From Rhynchonema sp. JSB1_4 (Eukaryota; Nematoda; Chromadorea; Monhysterida; Xyalidae): a DNA stretch of 64,000 bases. Position 1 is the first letter of the stretch. The number at the start of each line of letters is the position of its first letter. The stretch lies in contig JASAMV010003287.1 of assembly GCA_030248065.1 (NCBI GenBank), positions 1 to 64,000 on the forward strand, written 5' to 3'. Positions 26,501-40,386 of the stretch are shown here, piece by piece. The notes beneath the pieces were generated by a model that did no database searches, had not been told where the DNA came from, and saw only the letters and a list, made by a program, of their open reading frames with translations. Position numbers and translations under genes: made by a program.

Positions 26501-27787
26501 AAATGCGGCACGCTGAACAGAATCGAACCGGTGGCCAATAGCAGACCGCCGATGCCGATAAAGCGCGGAATGTGACCCCTGGACCCATAGTAGCTGACGA
26601 ACAGTACACTCAGCAACGAGCCGAATTCGTACGAACTGATGATCAGACCGGCGGTCTTGGAACGAAGTTCGAACCTGCAGATCATCATCAAACAGTGTGG
26701 AACATTTGGAAGAGAAAGGAAAGAGAAAATCGCCATTGTCGCACCTTTTCTCGATTGTCGTGAGCACGGATGTCATGTAACCGGTGCACAGCGCGCCGTG
26801 GACAAGAATCAGAAAACAGATCGCCGCGCAGAACCATTTGATGTTGGTCCAACCGGGATGGTTTTGGATTTTCTGCCGAACGGCCGACGGTGTCCAAGAT
26901 CTGGAATGGACTCGGGTTACGGTATCTGCGGATAACTGCAGACAGATCCGGTACATCGATACCAGCTTGGATGTCCCACGCGACTAATGGGCATGATGAC
27001 AAGACAGTAATCAGGTCCTCAGCACAACTGTTGTGCAGCTTTTCTGAGTTCGCCACCTACAACCCCTAACTAATCCATACCTTTCGGAAGGCGGTGTGGG
27101 CGCGCCCTGCGTCGGTGACAAACGACCCGGTTGGTGCACCGCTGCCTCCTCATAGTAGCTGGGCGAATGATCGCTACTTCGATCGCTGTTCACGAACACG
27201 ACCGATGCCACCGGCGGTGAGGAGGACAGCGCGCGGATCTGAAGAGTGACGACTTGGAGTTGGTTGGTGCCAGGCCTCGTCAGTGTGGCCAAATCGTCGT
27301 GATCCCTTGTGACTAACCGGTGTTGACGTCAGCGGCCCCGGTCGTGTGACAATAGCGTGTGGTGAGTCCGGGTTCGATCCGGCAGTCGTCTGAATAATGA
27401 CATCTTCGGGCGTCACCGCCGTTTTCGAAGGCGTCTGCAAACACAATAAATTGTGAAGATTTCGGAAATTTTGAAAAAATGAAGAAAAAACTGAAACATC
27501 ACAAAGTTTACACGAACCGATTTGCCGGATAATCGCTGAAACCGACTGGCGATTCGGTCTTTTATGAGCTGCGTAGTGTCACGTACACTGTTGGGAGGTG
27601 AGACTGCAAGAAAGTTCCTATGTGTACTGAAACATTAGACGATCAGAAACACTGGGCCTAGAAACAGGCAATAAGCCAAAGAATGGTAATTATGATAAGT
27701 TTGCCCCGTACCGGTTCGAGATGTCCCGGGGCCGGCTTCCATTGGGTCCGGGTGCCGGTTGCTCTCGCCTGGTACACCTCTGTCCAT
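20506..27787 (-). CDS. organic anion transporter, SLCO/OATP family
   Basis: Twenty minus-strand exons: 27787-27712, 27603-27518, 27434-27318, 27238-27081, 26900-26745, 26674-26419, 26336-26232, 26160-26067, 25998-25872, 25788-25656, 25484-25244, 25173-25084, 25013-24860, 24793-24659, 23858-23734, 23609-23539, 23464-23372, 23304-23159, 22031-21812 and 20649-20506. All phases join, giving 909 codons (908 aa). Diagnostic features are twelve predicted membrane helices, LIISSYEFGSLLSVLFVSYYG (TM2-3), IGGSPIFTLGTTYIDN, and the OATP signature GLWWAGFIL before TM6. A Kazal-like Cys domain (CNTDCSCSPFNFEPLCGIDG and following) lies between TM9 and TM10. The expected role is sodium-independent plasma-membrane uptake of amphipathic anions. 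The protein is longer than the usual 650-720 aa because of a Pro/Ser/Thr-rich N-terminal extension of about 155 residues and an 80-residue Gly/Ser/Asn-rich exon (25484-25244) in the TM6-7 loop. Confidence 0.95.
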
Positions 27788-30700
27788 TTTGCTCACTTGA
27801 ATTGTGTGTTTACCTCCATACCTTTCTGCATTTCATTTATTCATGGCAAATTTTATGAGTGGGTGTCTTTTGCGTGTGTCTGACGACTCCGCCAGCTATT
27901 TTTATTCGCTGGTTCTGAAAAAGGGCGAAAATTTTACATTTATGGCATGGCAGTCGCGGGAACGTTACCATGCCAACTTTGCAGCGAGCCAAATTTGATA
28001 AAACTGACACTGTTGTGAGAAAAACGGGAAACATGGCAATGAAAAGTTGTCAAAACTCAGGTTACAACTGTATCATCTGAGGCAAAACGACACATTGCAT
28101 AAATTCCTGAAACAAGCCATTGCCATTTGTTTGCCATAATCATTCAAACAACAAGAGCTGACAACGCAATATTTTTGTTTGTTACCATGATGCCACAAAG
28201 AGCTGTCAGGGCAAATTACCTAGGAAATCAGGCTCAATACACAGTGTTTTGCAAACAACTTGGTTTCCAAAGGCCTCCATAGAGGCTTCAGGTCATCTAT
28301 TTCAGCACAATGGTAGCTGGCACAGGCCACGGCAAATGGAGGGAACACCGCAAAATAATGCATGGAAGACCAAATTTATGGCCCAGCTTGGCATAGGCGC
28401 TATAACGGGTTCCCCTAAACATGTATATGGCCTTGGGATGAAATGGCTTGTGCTCCAGACCAAAACTGACGAACAGCCATGTTTCTAAAATTGTAAGCCA
28501 TGCGCAACAACAAGTAGGAATGCGTGAAAAACAGCAGAAAATCTGTAGCGCGCACTCAAGAACAGATTTTAATACATAAGCCAAACCGATTTTTTTCAGG
28601 GTGAAAAAAATATTTTGCGCCGAAATTAATGTAGCAAGAAGATGTCACTTCGATGACAATGCGGGTGCTTCAACGCACCTGCCTCCATGAGCACGAATAT
28701 CCAAACACCTACATACCGTATACATATACGAATATTATACCCACACACCTGCTGCACAAAGGAGCGGATAAAAGCGACATGAAGCACAAATTTGCAGGCG
28801 ACGGCTCCAGAGACGGGCCATTTTTTATACCCAGCTATGTATGTCATGAATTTAATTGGTTCAAATAAATGCTCCAAACATGAAATGGTCTTCTTGAAAT
28901 AATTCTGGCACAAAAACATAATTATAGTACATACCTGTTTGACCATCAACCCATCAGTCAGATTTTGATGAAAAGCCTAAGTAGGCGCCTTGCACTCATC
29001 AGAGACGACAAGAATATTGAGACGAATTCAGCACGAAAAGCCACCAAGAAACATGCGGTGCGCAGTGCACACCAGATGACAAAACAAACATTAGCGTAGA
29101 GCGGATGCGGGACAACGGAAATTTGATACAAAACAACGCCCGCTGCTGTCTCCTCACCGGCTGCTAATGCATATCAAGAACGACGCGCCAAGAGAGAGAG
29201 CTGCTTAGCTTTTTTCCCAATTTTGCACAAAAAAATTTTAAGTTCGGTTCGGGGAATCTGATGCTGCTGAAACGCGTGAGCGAACTGCCGAGTTGGAAAT
29301 ATGCGTGAAAGGAAAATTTTGAAAAAAAAAACGGGCACACAGCTGGTCCAATGTGGACTGCTTGCCTCGGGCTCAGATGGACCGAAGTGAGAACTTTCAA
29401 ACAAAACTACACTCAGTGTACATACGGTGGGGAACCTTTTGCAAACGATCCGACCAAAGCAGGCACTTAGCATTTTCAGCATCTAGAAAAAAATATGAAT
29501 GTGTATTCACACAGAGCCGGAAGTCCATGTACATATGTAGTTTAACTGACTCCTTTTGTGGGCCGAATTTTTCTCCTGTTTATTTACCACCACCTGCAAA
29601 CTTTAGCCAGAATGCTAATGATGCCATCATAATGGTTAGGTTCAAGCATGACCATTACATGACAACATGCATAAGATCGTTCTGGCTATGGAACCTGCAT
29701 ACAAGTTGCCTTGCATCAGCTCTGAGGAGCTCCTTTAGGATTCAATGCCGGTGTCAGGTATATCTCAGCTCGTTGTCAACTCATGCAGTTGGGCTGGAAA
29801 TTATGGACTAAAAGCAAGGCTAAGATGTAAATAGTAAGATTCCTCATTTAGGTATTTAACAAGCCGCTATATCCACCTGATGAGCTGTGTCAGTAGCGAC
29901 ATGATAATGAGGGGAACCTTGAGAAGCCTTGATAACAATTAGTCATGTAAGCTGCGACAGATCTCGAATTTAGCATAAGCTGGCGGTGACTGGTGCGAAA
30001 TGAGAAACATAATGGAACAAGTTGAAAACGAAAAGTGCAAACGAAATGCATACCACAGAAAAAACGCACGGAAATGCCCAAAAAACCCAATCCCAGAAAT
30101 GAGTCAGGGCAACGAAATTGCACACGCACACATCTCAAAGTTAAAGCGACAAAAAACCGAAACACGCAGCAGAGCAAAAAAACAGACCGCTGAACGGTCA
30201 ATACGCAAGAGAATTGAGAAAAAACGGCCGAACGCAAAGTTGAATAAGATGGTTGGTTGATCGGGTGTGAGATAAAGTTGAGCCGTTCAGCTCCTTGCAA
30301 ACATGCGTTCTCGTGGCTGCGGCTTGGCCACTGACTGGCTGCCGTGTTCTGCCGAGAAAAGTGTGTTGCTTGACCCATATCTTCGACGAACAAACATAAA
30401 TAAAGTTAGTCATTTGAATCTGTCAAACTAGGTTTGTGTGTAATATCACAATTGTGGCTAACAGACCGAAGGTCTACACAGCGCAGGCATTTTTTTAAAT
30501 TACCGAAGCCGACGAAAGGTCCGTTGTCACGGGTATGACAAGAAATGCGCCCGGCTTAAATTCACACGAACGCAAAAACCGCCATCAGTGCAGCTGAACT
30601 GGGCGTCCCGTCCATTAAAGTATGTAAGTTATCGTTTGAATGAATGGTTTAACGATGGGGGCTTTCGAACAGTTTATCAAGTTATGAAAAGTGCACTGAA

Positions 30701-33700
30701 TAGCATTCGGATTTCATGATAAAAAAGCCAGGCGGCGCAGATAAAAATGTCAGTTTATTCGTATAAGACCCACCACGGAGTCGACCAAACTTTGCCAAGA
30801 AAAGTGTTCCAAATGAACTTTTCAAAATAAAGTGGCCTGATTAGCCACATGTGGAAAGCCGGGCGCTATGGAACGCTCGGATATATATTCTGCATCCGGG
30901 TGAAGTGATTTTTAATGCACAAAAAATCACAAAGTGAAGCACAACGTGTTTTTCTTTTGGCAAACGCAAGCTGCAAGCAATATAAGAAAGATTTGGAGCA
31001 CAAATTGCAAGCACTCCACGTGGTCTGGTCACAACCCCGCATATTATGTATAGGTTGACCTTTCTCTGGTCTGGTGCAGTCTCAAAATTACCATGTCGCG
31101 TGGATGGCCTATAATTTGAGTCACGTATCAGGGCAAAAAGTGGCTGGTTGAAAGGAAGCAGCGCAAAAAGAGGGGGAGGCGGGAGCCACACGCAGCGGGC
31201 TTGCCAGCATGCAAGCATCTTACAATTTACTGTCATTCTTGGCTTTACGACGACCCTTCGTGCTACAAGCTGAGGACATTTGAGCTTGGCGGGAGCCCAT
31301 CTTGCATTATGCAAACAAAATGGCCCTAGGGGACGCGTTTTCTCACAGACTAAATGTGACCACGTGGTTTTTCTGAATGCAGTTCGAAACAAAATATGTA
31401 ATCCTTTCTCAGAATAATAGGGCCCGTGATCGGATATAAAGTCATGTGATCCGGATTAAGCGTTGTGTGGTGTATTAGAATGAATCAAAGCACACATAGT
31501 CAGCTGCTATACGCGCGACTTTTCGATACAAAAAGTCAATATTCGGGTACGAAGGTGCTCCAGAGAAGTTCTAGAAGTTCTGCAATGAAAGAGAACGGTG
31601 CGATGGTTTGGAAATCATGCAGTGCAGGAGAATTTGTTCAGCTGGATAACATCCCACGCCATAATGCATGTGTCTCACGAAAAGTTACATACTGCGGATA
31701 TGTGCTGCGCCAGGCGTAACTGCTGACTGGGCTTCGTACTTTGTAAGTCCATACACTGGAAATCTTGAACAAGTCTGATCCTATTGGCTTTGGGCACAAG
31801 CTCAAAAGTCAGACCTGCATTAGGCAAGGTCACCCCTAATCGGCGGACAAAGGTTGGCACTGCTCAATGAGATAGAAGCGGGCGATAGTGATGTTACGGA
31901 ATACATATGTGCATCGACATTGTTTGGGTGCGCGACAGATCAAAAATATTTTTTTGGAAAATATTTGATGGACCTTTTTAAAGGCGCCGTTCGTCCAGCT
32001 GTGACACATGCTTCATCTAGGCCAACTTTGTGAAACCATAAAACGAACACGGCTTTTCTAACCTTGACGTCGAACAGTATACGTGCGGGCGGTATTGAAA
32101 TGAAACATACAAAATATGTTGCTCATACTCAGCATTCAGCAACACATACACTTCATTGATAATGGACAACAGTCGTGGGCAGTGCTCGCGCTCACACCAG
32201 GGGAGACCCAGCTGTGAATGTGATAAAACAGCGGGGCTAAAAATTGGGGCCACCTTTCCGCATTGCGTTGGAATTTACGATCTTGCATAATACACTACCG
32301 TTGTCGGAATGTGCAAGAGCACAAAGTCAGTCAGACATACAGTACTTAAAAGTTCATATTGCAATGGACAGTACAAAATCACATTGTGAACCGGATTTTG
32401 CTGAAACATCTGCCGCCTTGGAATAAATCATAAGCGCAAATAAAAAGTAAATCAAGATGGTACCTGGAGACAAACGCCTTGCAGAAAGATAAACAGATAC
32501 AGTATGTAAGGGTCCTTCTGGCACACAATCTAGGGTAACGAATGTGAGCTTGAGCACCAGAGATGTACACGTCACACAAACAGAGCACCAGCCTGTGGTG
32601 TGGCTAGAAGCAAACAGAAGGTCCCATGGTTCGTTTCACGACGCAGCACCGCCTGCAGCACTCGCTCTGTTGTTGTCAAGCTTTGTTGTGACGCGAAACT
32701 TTGCGGTGAATATCTTGCACCCTCTGCAAACGTTATGCGTGGCGTAGAAAATGTCGATCGTATAAACCATCCAACCAACCTCATCTCATTATTTCGTCAC
32801 GCAAAATTCATGCCATCAAACATTTAGACGCATCCGCTCTCTCGACTCAAGTCTCATGTGATAAAACTTTGTTGGTCACATAGGGCGCACGTGTGTGTAT
32901 AGGGGCATAGAAGGAGCATGGCGAGAAGTCTCCGAAGACGCTCGAAGAGTACTCCCAAGCCCGACACTGGTGCACAAAGTTGTTTACGCCGAAAAAGGAC
33001 GCCCTAGGCCACACACACGCGCACACTTACAGCACATGTAGCCACAAAAACAGACAGCGTTTACTCTTTTCTTTTTATCAAATTTTCGAAAAAGCAGCAG
33101 GAGCTGTTTTGATACGCTACGCATTTTCTATCTTTCCAGCAGTCTCCAGCTAAAAAAAGTCCTCGCACCTTGTGAAATATCGAACAAAACTCACGCTTCT
33201 GATACACTACAGGCTGGATTACTAGTCTTCGCCTTATTCGACTGTTCTCCATTATTTTTTATTATTCATCACAAAACTAATGGAACAGAAGTAACGTATA
33301 CTGAAAGCAGAGAGCGTTCTTTCAGAAAGCAATATGACATTGAACACACGAGTATTGAACATATTGTATCCTGTTTATGTGTGAGCAGTTTTTTTCTCTT
33401 TGTGGAAAGCGAAGTGGTGAAGGGCGTCCTTCAATACACATATAGCAAAGGGTGTGAAAGTGAACAAAAAAATAGGAAAAGAAAGAAAGAGGAATGCAAG
33501 TTTGCACTGACGCTGTAGACAGTTTGTTGCAAAAACGTGTCAAAAAATTCGCTCCCGACACAGGGAAAACCACATCAATCCACTAAACAACCATTACATC
33601 TCAAAAGGTATGCAGTAGCAGCTATATAGGAGCATAAGCAGCTGCTCGGGCAGAAGGTATATGAGCACTGAAAACACGTAACCCCGCTACCCCACTTTCA

Positions 33701-34207
33701 AGCCATCTGACTCTTGACTAAACTGGACTTTGGACTACTTAACAAAAGTTTCAGAAAGACGATAAGCACACTTTTCCACCACAAAGTTTCGGTCAAATAA
33801 AAATGAATGTTCGCACGTGCGCGAACGAATTTTATGGAACACAATCTAACGCTTTGTACACAGTACTTGTACGTACATACAGTACATACAGTGTATAGTA
33901 CCAACATACTATGTACACTTGAATGTACTGTAGCCGAATTGAGTTAAGCGGTTTACAGGCGCACCAGCCGGGTCACAAAGAAAGTCATAAAAAGTGTTCT
34001 CTCTCTCTCTCAAAGCAAGTCTGACGCCATGAACTACAAATAAAAGCCGCTGACTCAAACTTCACGTTTTACTAATCGAACAAGTTCATTTTAAGGAGCT
34101 TATGTTCGCTACATTAAGTACCCAGTGGCTATCCAGACAGTATACGGGACAGTCAAAAGTGCTCATGGCATATGGTGAGTTTTGTAAAAACACCAAAAAT
34201 CAACAAC
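27788..34207. other. gene desert, no gene recognised
   Basis: 6.4 kb upstream of the transporter. Open frames (longest about 180 codons, 30841-31392 minus) have no domain, splice or composition support. No complete inverted-repeat element could be delimited by eye, although 28.2-28.9 and 33.3-33.6 kb look like decayed repeats. Confidence 0.45.
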
Positions 34208-34240
34208 AAAAAAAAAAAAAAAAAAAAAATAAAAAAAAAA

Positions 34241-34292
<52 letters not shown>

Positions 34293-34316
34293 AAAAAAAA
34301 ATAAAAAAAAAAAAAA

Positions 34317-34355
<39 letters not shown>
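34208..34355 (+). repeat. 148-bp poly(A) tract
   Basis: Almost uninterrupted A, with single T or C interruptions spaced 9-20 bases apart. It may be a very long homopolymer, a retroposon tail, or a consensus error. No retrogene was recognised immediately 5' of it. Confidence 0.85.
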
Positions 34356-34357
<2 letters not shown>

Positions 34358-34475
34358 TAGGTATATGCTTGTGTACAACGAAGCCCACGTGGTCGTTCAA
34401 AAATGGTCCCGCCCATGAAGCCAAACGTATTATTCCAAAACGGCTGATGTGTACTCACCGACACCAAGCACAGAT

Positions 34476-34527
34476 GAAATATGCATGTCATCTCGAACAG
34501 GGAAATATGCATGTCATCTCGAACAGG
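34476..34527. repeat. 26-bp tandem duplication
   Basis: Two identical adjacent copies of a 26-base unit beginning GAAATATGCATGTCATCTCG. Confidence 0.85.
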
Positions 34528-37500
34528 CTTTCTACGTTTGGCTCAGACCAGAGACCCACAGCCGAAAAAGCAAAGCCCACTGAAAACGTAAACCACACAC
34601 ATGGAGTTGTCTGAGTCTGAGTGCAAAGTGCGATACTCAGTTTGGGGAAACACTCTTTTAGCGTATCACAAGTTGTGTGGGCATGGTGCGATGTTGAAAA
34701 CGTCGGTGGCGCTCTCGGGAGCAAAACTAAATCCCCCGCCGGAACTTCGGGGTTCCAGCGCTTGTGTGATGACGTCAGCAAAACGCCGCAGTTTCTCTTT
34801 TTGCAACGCCAACTTATGGGCTATTATTATAATTCAGTAAGACATGCCACAAGCACACATTATGTGACCGGCGTTTTTTAGCACAAGGGCCAACGGAAGA
34901 TGAAAAAGAAGACGGTTAGATATGGGCGCGGAAAAAATTGGTTACAACAGCATTCGGAGGACTGAAGCACGCAATCACGCAAAGTGGACGCGTATAGCAA
35001 AAGCAGTGAGTGGCAAAAAAGGAGCATTGGCTTCTTCTCTAGGGCGTCGAATTGCGTTGCCATAAAGATCAGAGCGCCCTTGTGGCCGAGAAGGGCCTCT
35101 TTCCACCACAGAGAACCTGACTGATTCAGAAAAAAACACATCAAGTGTGACGACAACACATGTATGTATTTGGAACGCCAACGAGAGAAAAAGAGCAGTC
35201 AAGCATGAATGTATAAGCCGCTGGAGTGCCTTTGAGTGGAAAACCGCGAAATGGTGCACAAATTTGGCTCCCTGTCAGTCATGTTAGCGGCGACTTGCCT
35301 TGATGTGATCTAATCGAATATGTTGTCCCGGTGGTGCAAATGCGCGTGCCAAAAAACGCCTGGAGCACGTTCTTTCGCGGCTGCTGCTGCAACATGATTG
35401 ATTTATGGGAACCTTTATCGAATCGAACCCCCAGCGGTGCGTGTGTGTGACACAAGTTGACAGATAAGATAGACACCTAACCCAGTCAAGGTCCAGCCAG
35501 ACCGGGCGCTGCTGACGCAATGACGCATAATAATGAACGTGGAGCGACAGTTATACAAAATTGGCGTTGCGAGGACTGCGGAAAAGGGTTGCTGCACTTT
35601 TTGGACAGACACTTTAGCTGGCGTTGGGACATTGAAGATTGGACCAGCCTATCGTTCATCAAACGTATGGGATATTGCAATTGCGTATTTGGAAATGAAA
35701 CTTTTGCGGTCACGTGGTCGTGATTGGATTTGACGCCACCAATCGAGACGACCAGGTTAACCAAGTGCTCCCTTGCTGATTGAGGAAAAACAGTTGAACG
35801 AAAAAAATTAACGCAAATTCATTGAAACGGAGAAATTTTGAAACATTTCTGTCCATACTCACAACGGCAAATTGATCGAACTGAGAGAGCGAAAAAGCAG
35901 GTGCGTGGGCTGTGATCTGGGCGCGCCTTTGACAGAGACAAAAGACTGAAAAAGAAACAGCAGATATGAAATCTTTTGCAACGTCACACAGAGACAGAGG
36001 CAGATGTTGTTGAAAACATTGAAGAACACGCACCACCACCGACATAAACGGGGGAGTTTCATTGTTTGGGTTTTATTCTGTGCAGTGTCTTACCAAGCAA
36101 TAGTGCAATGAACGTTGATTAAACTGCGTGCGTGCAACCAGCCTATCAACCCGCACGAACGCCACGACAAATAACACTCATCCACACACGCAAAAGCATG
36201 AAGAAACGTTGCATGATAGTGTGGTGTGTGAAGTTGGGGGGCAGATGCGCGTGCCGCATGCGCTGAGGTGCTTTGTTTGGTCGATTACATTTGCATGTTG
36301 AATTTAAATTTGCGGACGTGTAAATTAAAAGCTTAGGATACATTTTACCCGTGAAGAGATGACGTCGTCAAATCATTATCACAGCGCGTGTTATATAATG
36401 GAAGCAAAAAAACAAACAAAGTGGTCGGGAGTGTGCAATGATGGAAAAAAACACGTAACGGTAACAAAATTGATACCGCTGTTACAGATAAACAAGCAGG
36501 GAAATAGAGAAATCATTCAAAGCGGTCCTCCTGTGCGGCTGAGAGTGCGCTGTTAAACCACACGATAACTTCAGACCTATGAACACCAGTTTCACGTTTG
36601 GGCAGGCAATGGTGAATAGGTTACTGATAACTCTATATTTTGTTTTCGGGAGTAAAAACTGGTTTCGAACGCAAAGCTTTCCACTTAGTCCGAAACATAT
36701 TGTACCATCACAACTTCGGTAGCACAAACATCAATTTACAGACACATGCGGCCGGCTGCGTAAATGCAAAGCGGGGGAATTGGGTTTGTCTTGTCGGGTT
36801 GCGCTGTGCACAATGTTCCATAAAATGTGTTGTCCCGGAAATTAATGAAAACTTTCAGTTGCCTGATTTCTCAATTTACAAATCAAAAAAGACTAGAATT
36901 AAGAAAACTACAAACCAGCAGATTTACAAAATCCAATCAACCGTGCAGTTAAAAAAAACAGAACGTAGTTCTCACAACCACCTAAACTTGTCTTGCCAGC
37001 TACAATTGGAGTAAATTGGTCCCAAAATCGACGATTACAGTTTTGGTTTTCGGCCAACTGTTGAGCAGCGCCGCCACTTTTCAAATGCGAAGAACTTCAA
37101 AAAACCGCAAGGTTTTTATGACCGTCAGAGAAAGTTTTGTTTCTGACCTCCAATTATAGGGCGTTTTCTCTTTTGGTCGACAAGAAAAATTACCTTATGA
37201 ACGGCGACAGAGATACAGGGCCATACCAATTTGCGCGCGAAATCGTTTTGGAAAATGAAAACAAAGAGAAAATGAGCACAGAACGGCCATTGGGTTTGAT
37301 GAAATCTGAAATCAGCAATGCAAAGTGCGCTGCTCCACATCCACATCAGATACTGCCTGCAGTGCATACATGTGCGTGATTGGGGGAGCAGAAAGAAAAG
37401 AAAGTCGGTAAGTCAGTCATAGCAGATATGTAGGTACGTTGAGCAATCTTATCGCCTCTGTTTGTCTGTCTATCCGCACTGTGTTGCTATTTGTTGAACA

Positions 37501-38796
37501 CCTAATGTCACAAACTGTGAGGTATGGTGCAACGTTGTCATTCGCAATATAGTTTATATTTGACAATGTGTTGCGCGCGCGTGGACAAAGTTTACTTTAC
37601 TGAAACACATCGCGGTCGGTGTCGTCTTCAACGCATAGCACTGCACTGACTGACTGGCTGGCTGGCTGGCACTGCACAAATGTAAATCTTCGCATCCACA
37701 ACGTCCCCTGCCTACTGTGCTACACCTGTGGCGCCTGGTGTACACTGCGAATCAGACGACGCACTATTTCATCGTGCTGTCTTGCACGCGGTCCCCGGTC
37801 TTGCTGTATCTTGTGAAATTGACGGTTCGGCACACAGTTCTGGGCAAATAATTTGAATGGTATGTATGATTTAAAAAAAAGCAAAAAACGCGATTATGGA
37901 TGAAATAGTAATGAATTTATGCGTGAGCAAGCTGAGTACAAGAACAGTGGCAAAAATGAGCCAAGTATTCGTGAAGTGAAAAAATATAGTTTTAAAAAGC
38001 TCGTGGGGTTGAAAAACTATGATCGTAGTTTGTACGAACACAAATGTGTTCTACAAGTCACAATATCCACACACGAAGTGCAATTCTATTCTATTTCTAG
38101 TATTAGTTTAGATGTTGAATTTAACAAAGGAAAATTAACCAACGAAAGTGCTTTCTTATGTGACTCAAATCAGAATAAAACTGGATCCGTGCGAACGTTC
38201 ACAAATGGAGAACAGTTAAACTTTTGAAAAAAACGACACTTCAAGAATATCTGGTTCACCACAAAGAGAACAAAGGATTTGGACATCTGAAACATTGTCA
38301 CAATAAAAATGGAAACATTCGTCCGAATTCGTCAAAAATCGGACAAGATCAGACGCGCTTAAATTACCAGTGGTCAGAAGCAGGGATAAATGGAAACGGT
38401 TGGAGTAAATAAATGTAAAAAACTCAGCTCTGGCGGAACCAAATAGTCACCCCCATCACACCACAGTTCCTCATAAAAGGAGCCTTGCGTTGCACTTGCT
38501 CTCTGTTTTGGATTGGGGGTGAAGCGCTAGAACAACGATAACTGAGATAGAAAGAGAATGTTTCAGTGTGGATGGTAAACTGCACGGCTTTTCCTAAACA
38601 ACTTTGCGGGGTGCATTGCGTCTGGTGATGTCATCTGGTGCTTACTGCTTGTCTTGCTGAGGTAGCAAACACCAAACAGCATAATATTTGGAACAATTGA
38701 AAACAGAAAACCGCAGTGAACGAAACCACAACAATCAATAATCAATTTGTAAACTTTAGCCACGAATAAGAGATGCAATGTGCATACATTGAATCC
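34528..38796. other. gene desert, no gene recognised
   Basis: An AT-rich ORF at 37919-38227 (102 codons) is the only one with protein-like composition. It is followed in another frame by 60 more open codons, but it has no homology or splice support. 37640-37670 has a short CTGG repeat. Confidence 0.45.
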
Positions 38797-39412
38797 CGAT
38801 GTCCCCTTGAGTTTCCACGTCCCCCTGATATATGAAAGTAAGTACATATGCCATTTAATTACATGTGAGTCAACTTGGGGTTGTTACGGCTCGCTAAAAC
38901 TGACCAATGGAACACATGTACACTGAATCGGTCATCATGAATCACCATCGGCGGCATCGGGGTTAAACTAGAAATTGGTTAAATTGCATGTATGGCTTCC
39001 GAATGACATGAAACGCTAAAAAAAGTCAGTCAATGTCAGTATTTTAAAGTTGATTTGTGGATCACGGGGAAATCGACCAAGATTAGTCCCCTTCCCGATG
39101 CCACCGATGGTGGTCACCGTAACCCCCCAACTCGGTCAGGGTACCTCCGATCGAGATAGAAAGGACATATTCGGAATCAGGGTAAAAAATGTTGCTCATA
39201 CTGCGTTGTCCATACATGCAATTTGACCAAATCCTGGTTTAACCCCGATGCCGTCGATGGTGATTCATGATGACCGATTCGGCGTTATATGTTCTATATT
39301 GGTCAGTTTTAGCGAGCCGTAACAACCCCAAGTTGACTCACATGTAATTAAATGGCATATGTATGTACTTGCTTTCATACATCCGGGGACATGGAAACTC
39401 AGGGGGACATCG
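38797..39412. mobile_element. 0.6 kb foldback element
   Basis: The left arm 38797-38995 and right arm 39211-39412 are inverted copies with about 85-90% identity. A run of over 40 identical bases includes GAGTCAACTTGGGG and GTTACGGCTCGCTAAAACTG (left) and its complement (right). The spacer is about 215 bases. No ORF. It is unrelated to the 17.3 kb foldback by eye. No clear target duplication was found. Confidence 0.75.
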
Positions 39413-39978
39413 AGGCCGGTTGACATCGACACCCAGGAAGACATTGAATCCGAATCATGTATAAACGGTTAATAATCAGTTGCGATGATGGAAGAATACG
39501 CCCACGCTGAAAAAAATTCACATCGGTTTACGGCGGTTCAGTTAAGCAATCGTCGATCAGGTCCTTGATTCGCAACTTCTCAGTTGATTTGATAGGTGCT
39601 GTTCCACACTTGAATTTGCATTTCGGTCTGTTACCACCTGGGTCCAATAGATCGATGGCCGACTGACGGTCAAAATCCCTTTTTGCGTCACTTTGTTGCG
39701 CGGAGATCGTTCATCATGTGTACAACTTCGGCGAGGAAGGCGATTCATACTAATCCTAATGCATATTAGTCGCACAATGGCTATATAAGAATTCATCAAA
39801 TCAATCCTGATTTTCAAGTTCAGTCACTCTTAACCACTGTGCTATTTGTGATTTTCACAAAGCATTTTCAGCTAAAAATAATCTAGCAGATCAACCACGT
39901 TGCCGCAGGTCTGAAACATTCTCCTTACTACACGCCTTGTGTGCGATCACGCAACGCAACGTCATGGTTCCGTGCTTT

Positions 39979-40386
39979 TAGGGCCCAGCGTGCATTAGGG
40001 CCCAGCGTGCATTAGGGCCCACGCTACATTAGGGCCCGCGTGCATTAGGGCCCACGTGCATTAGGGCCCGCGTGCATTAGGGCCCACGTGCATTAGGGCC
40101 CACGTGCATTAGGGCCCGCGTGCATTAGGGCCCATGTTTCATTAGGGCCCATGTTGCATCAGGGCCCAGCGCTCATTAGGGCCCAGCGTGCATTAGGGCC
40201 CAGCGTGCATTAGGGCCCACGGGCATTAGGGCCCGCGTGCATTAGGGCCCACGTGCATTAGGGCCCGCGTGCATTAGGGCCCACCGTGCATTAGGGCCCA
40301 CCGTGCATTAGGGCCCACCGTGCATTAGGGCCCACCGTGCATTAGGGCCCACCGTGCATTAGGGCCCAGCGTGAATTAGGGCCCTA
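39979..40386 (+). repeat. left TTAGGGCCC array, about 25 units
   Basis: Units differ mainly in the 6-8 bases after GGGCCC (AGCGTGCA, ACGTGCA, GCGTGCA, ACCGTGCA). Five consecutive ACCGTGCA units at 40276-40360 indicate local homogenisation. Every unit contains the palindromic site GGGCCC. Confidence 0.9.

Noticed and set aside
30841..31392. 183-codon minus-strand open frame
   Set aside because: Composition is unlike the confirmed exons, with no domain and no splice context; it probably reflects chance in a repeat-rich spacer.
34153..34512. Poly-Phe and poly-Lys ORFs
   Set aside because: Translation of the poly(A) tract.
37919..38412. 102-codon ORF followed by another frame
   Set aside because: Protein-like composition only; no start context, homology or intron evidence.
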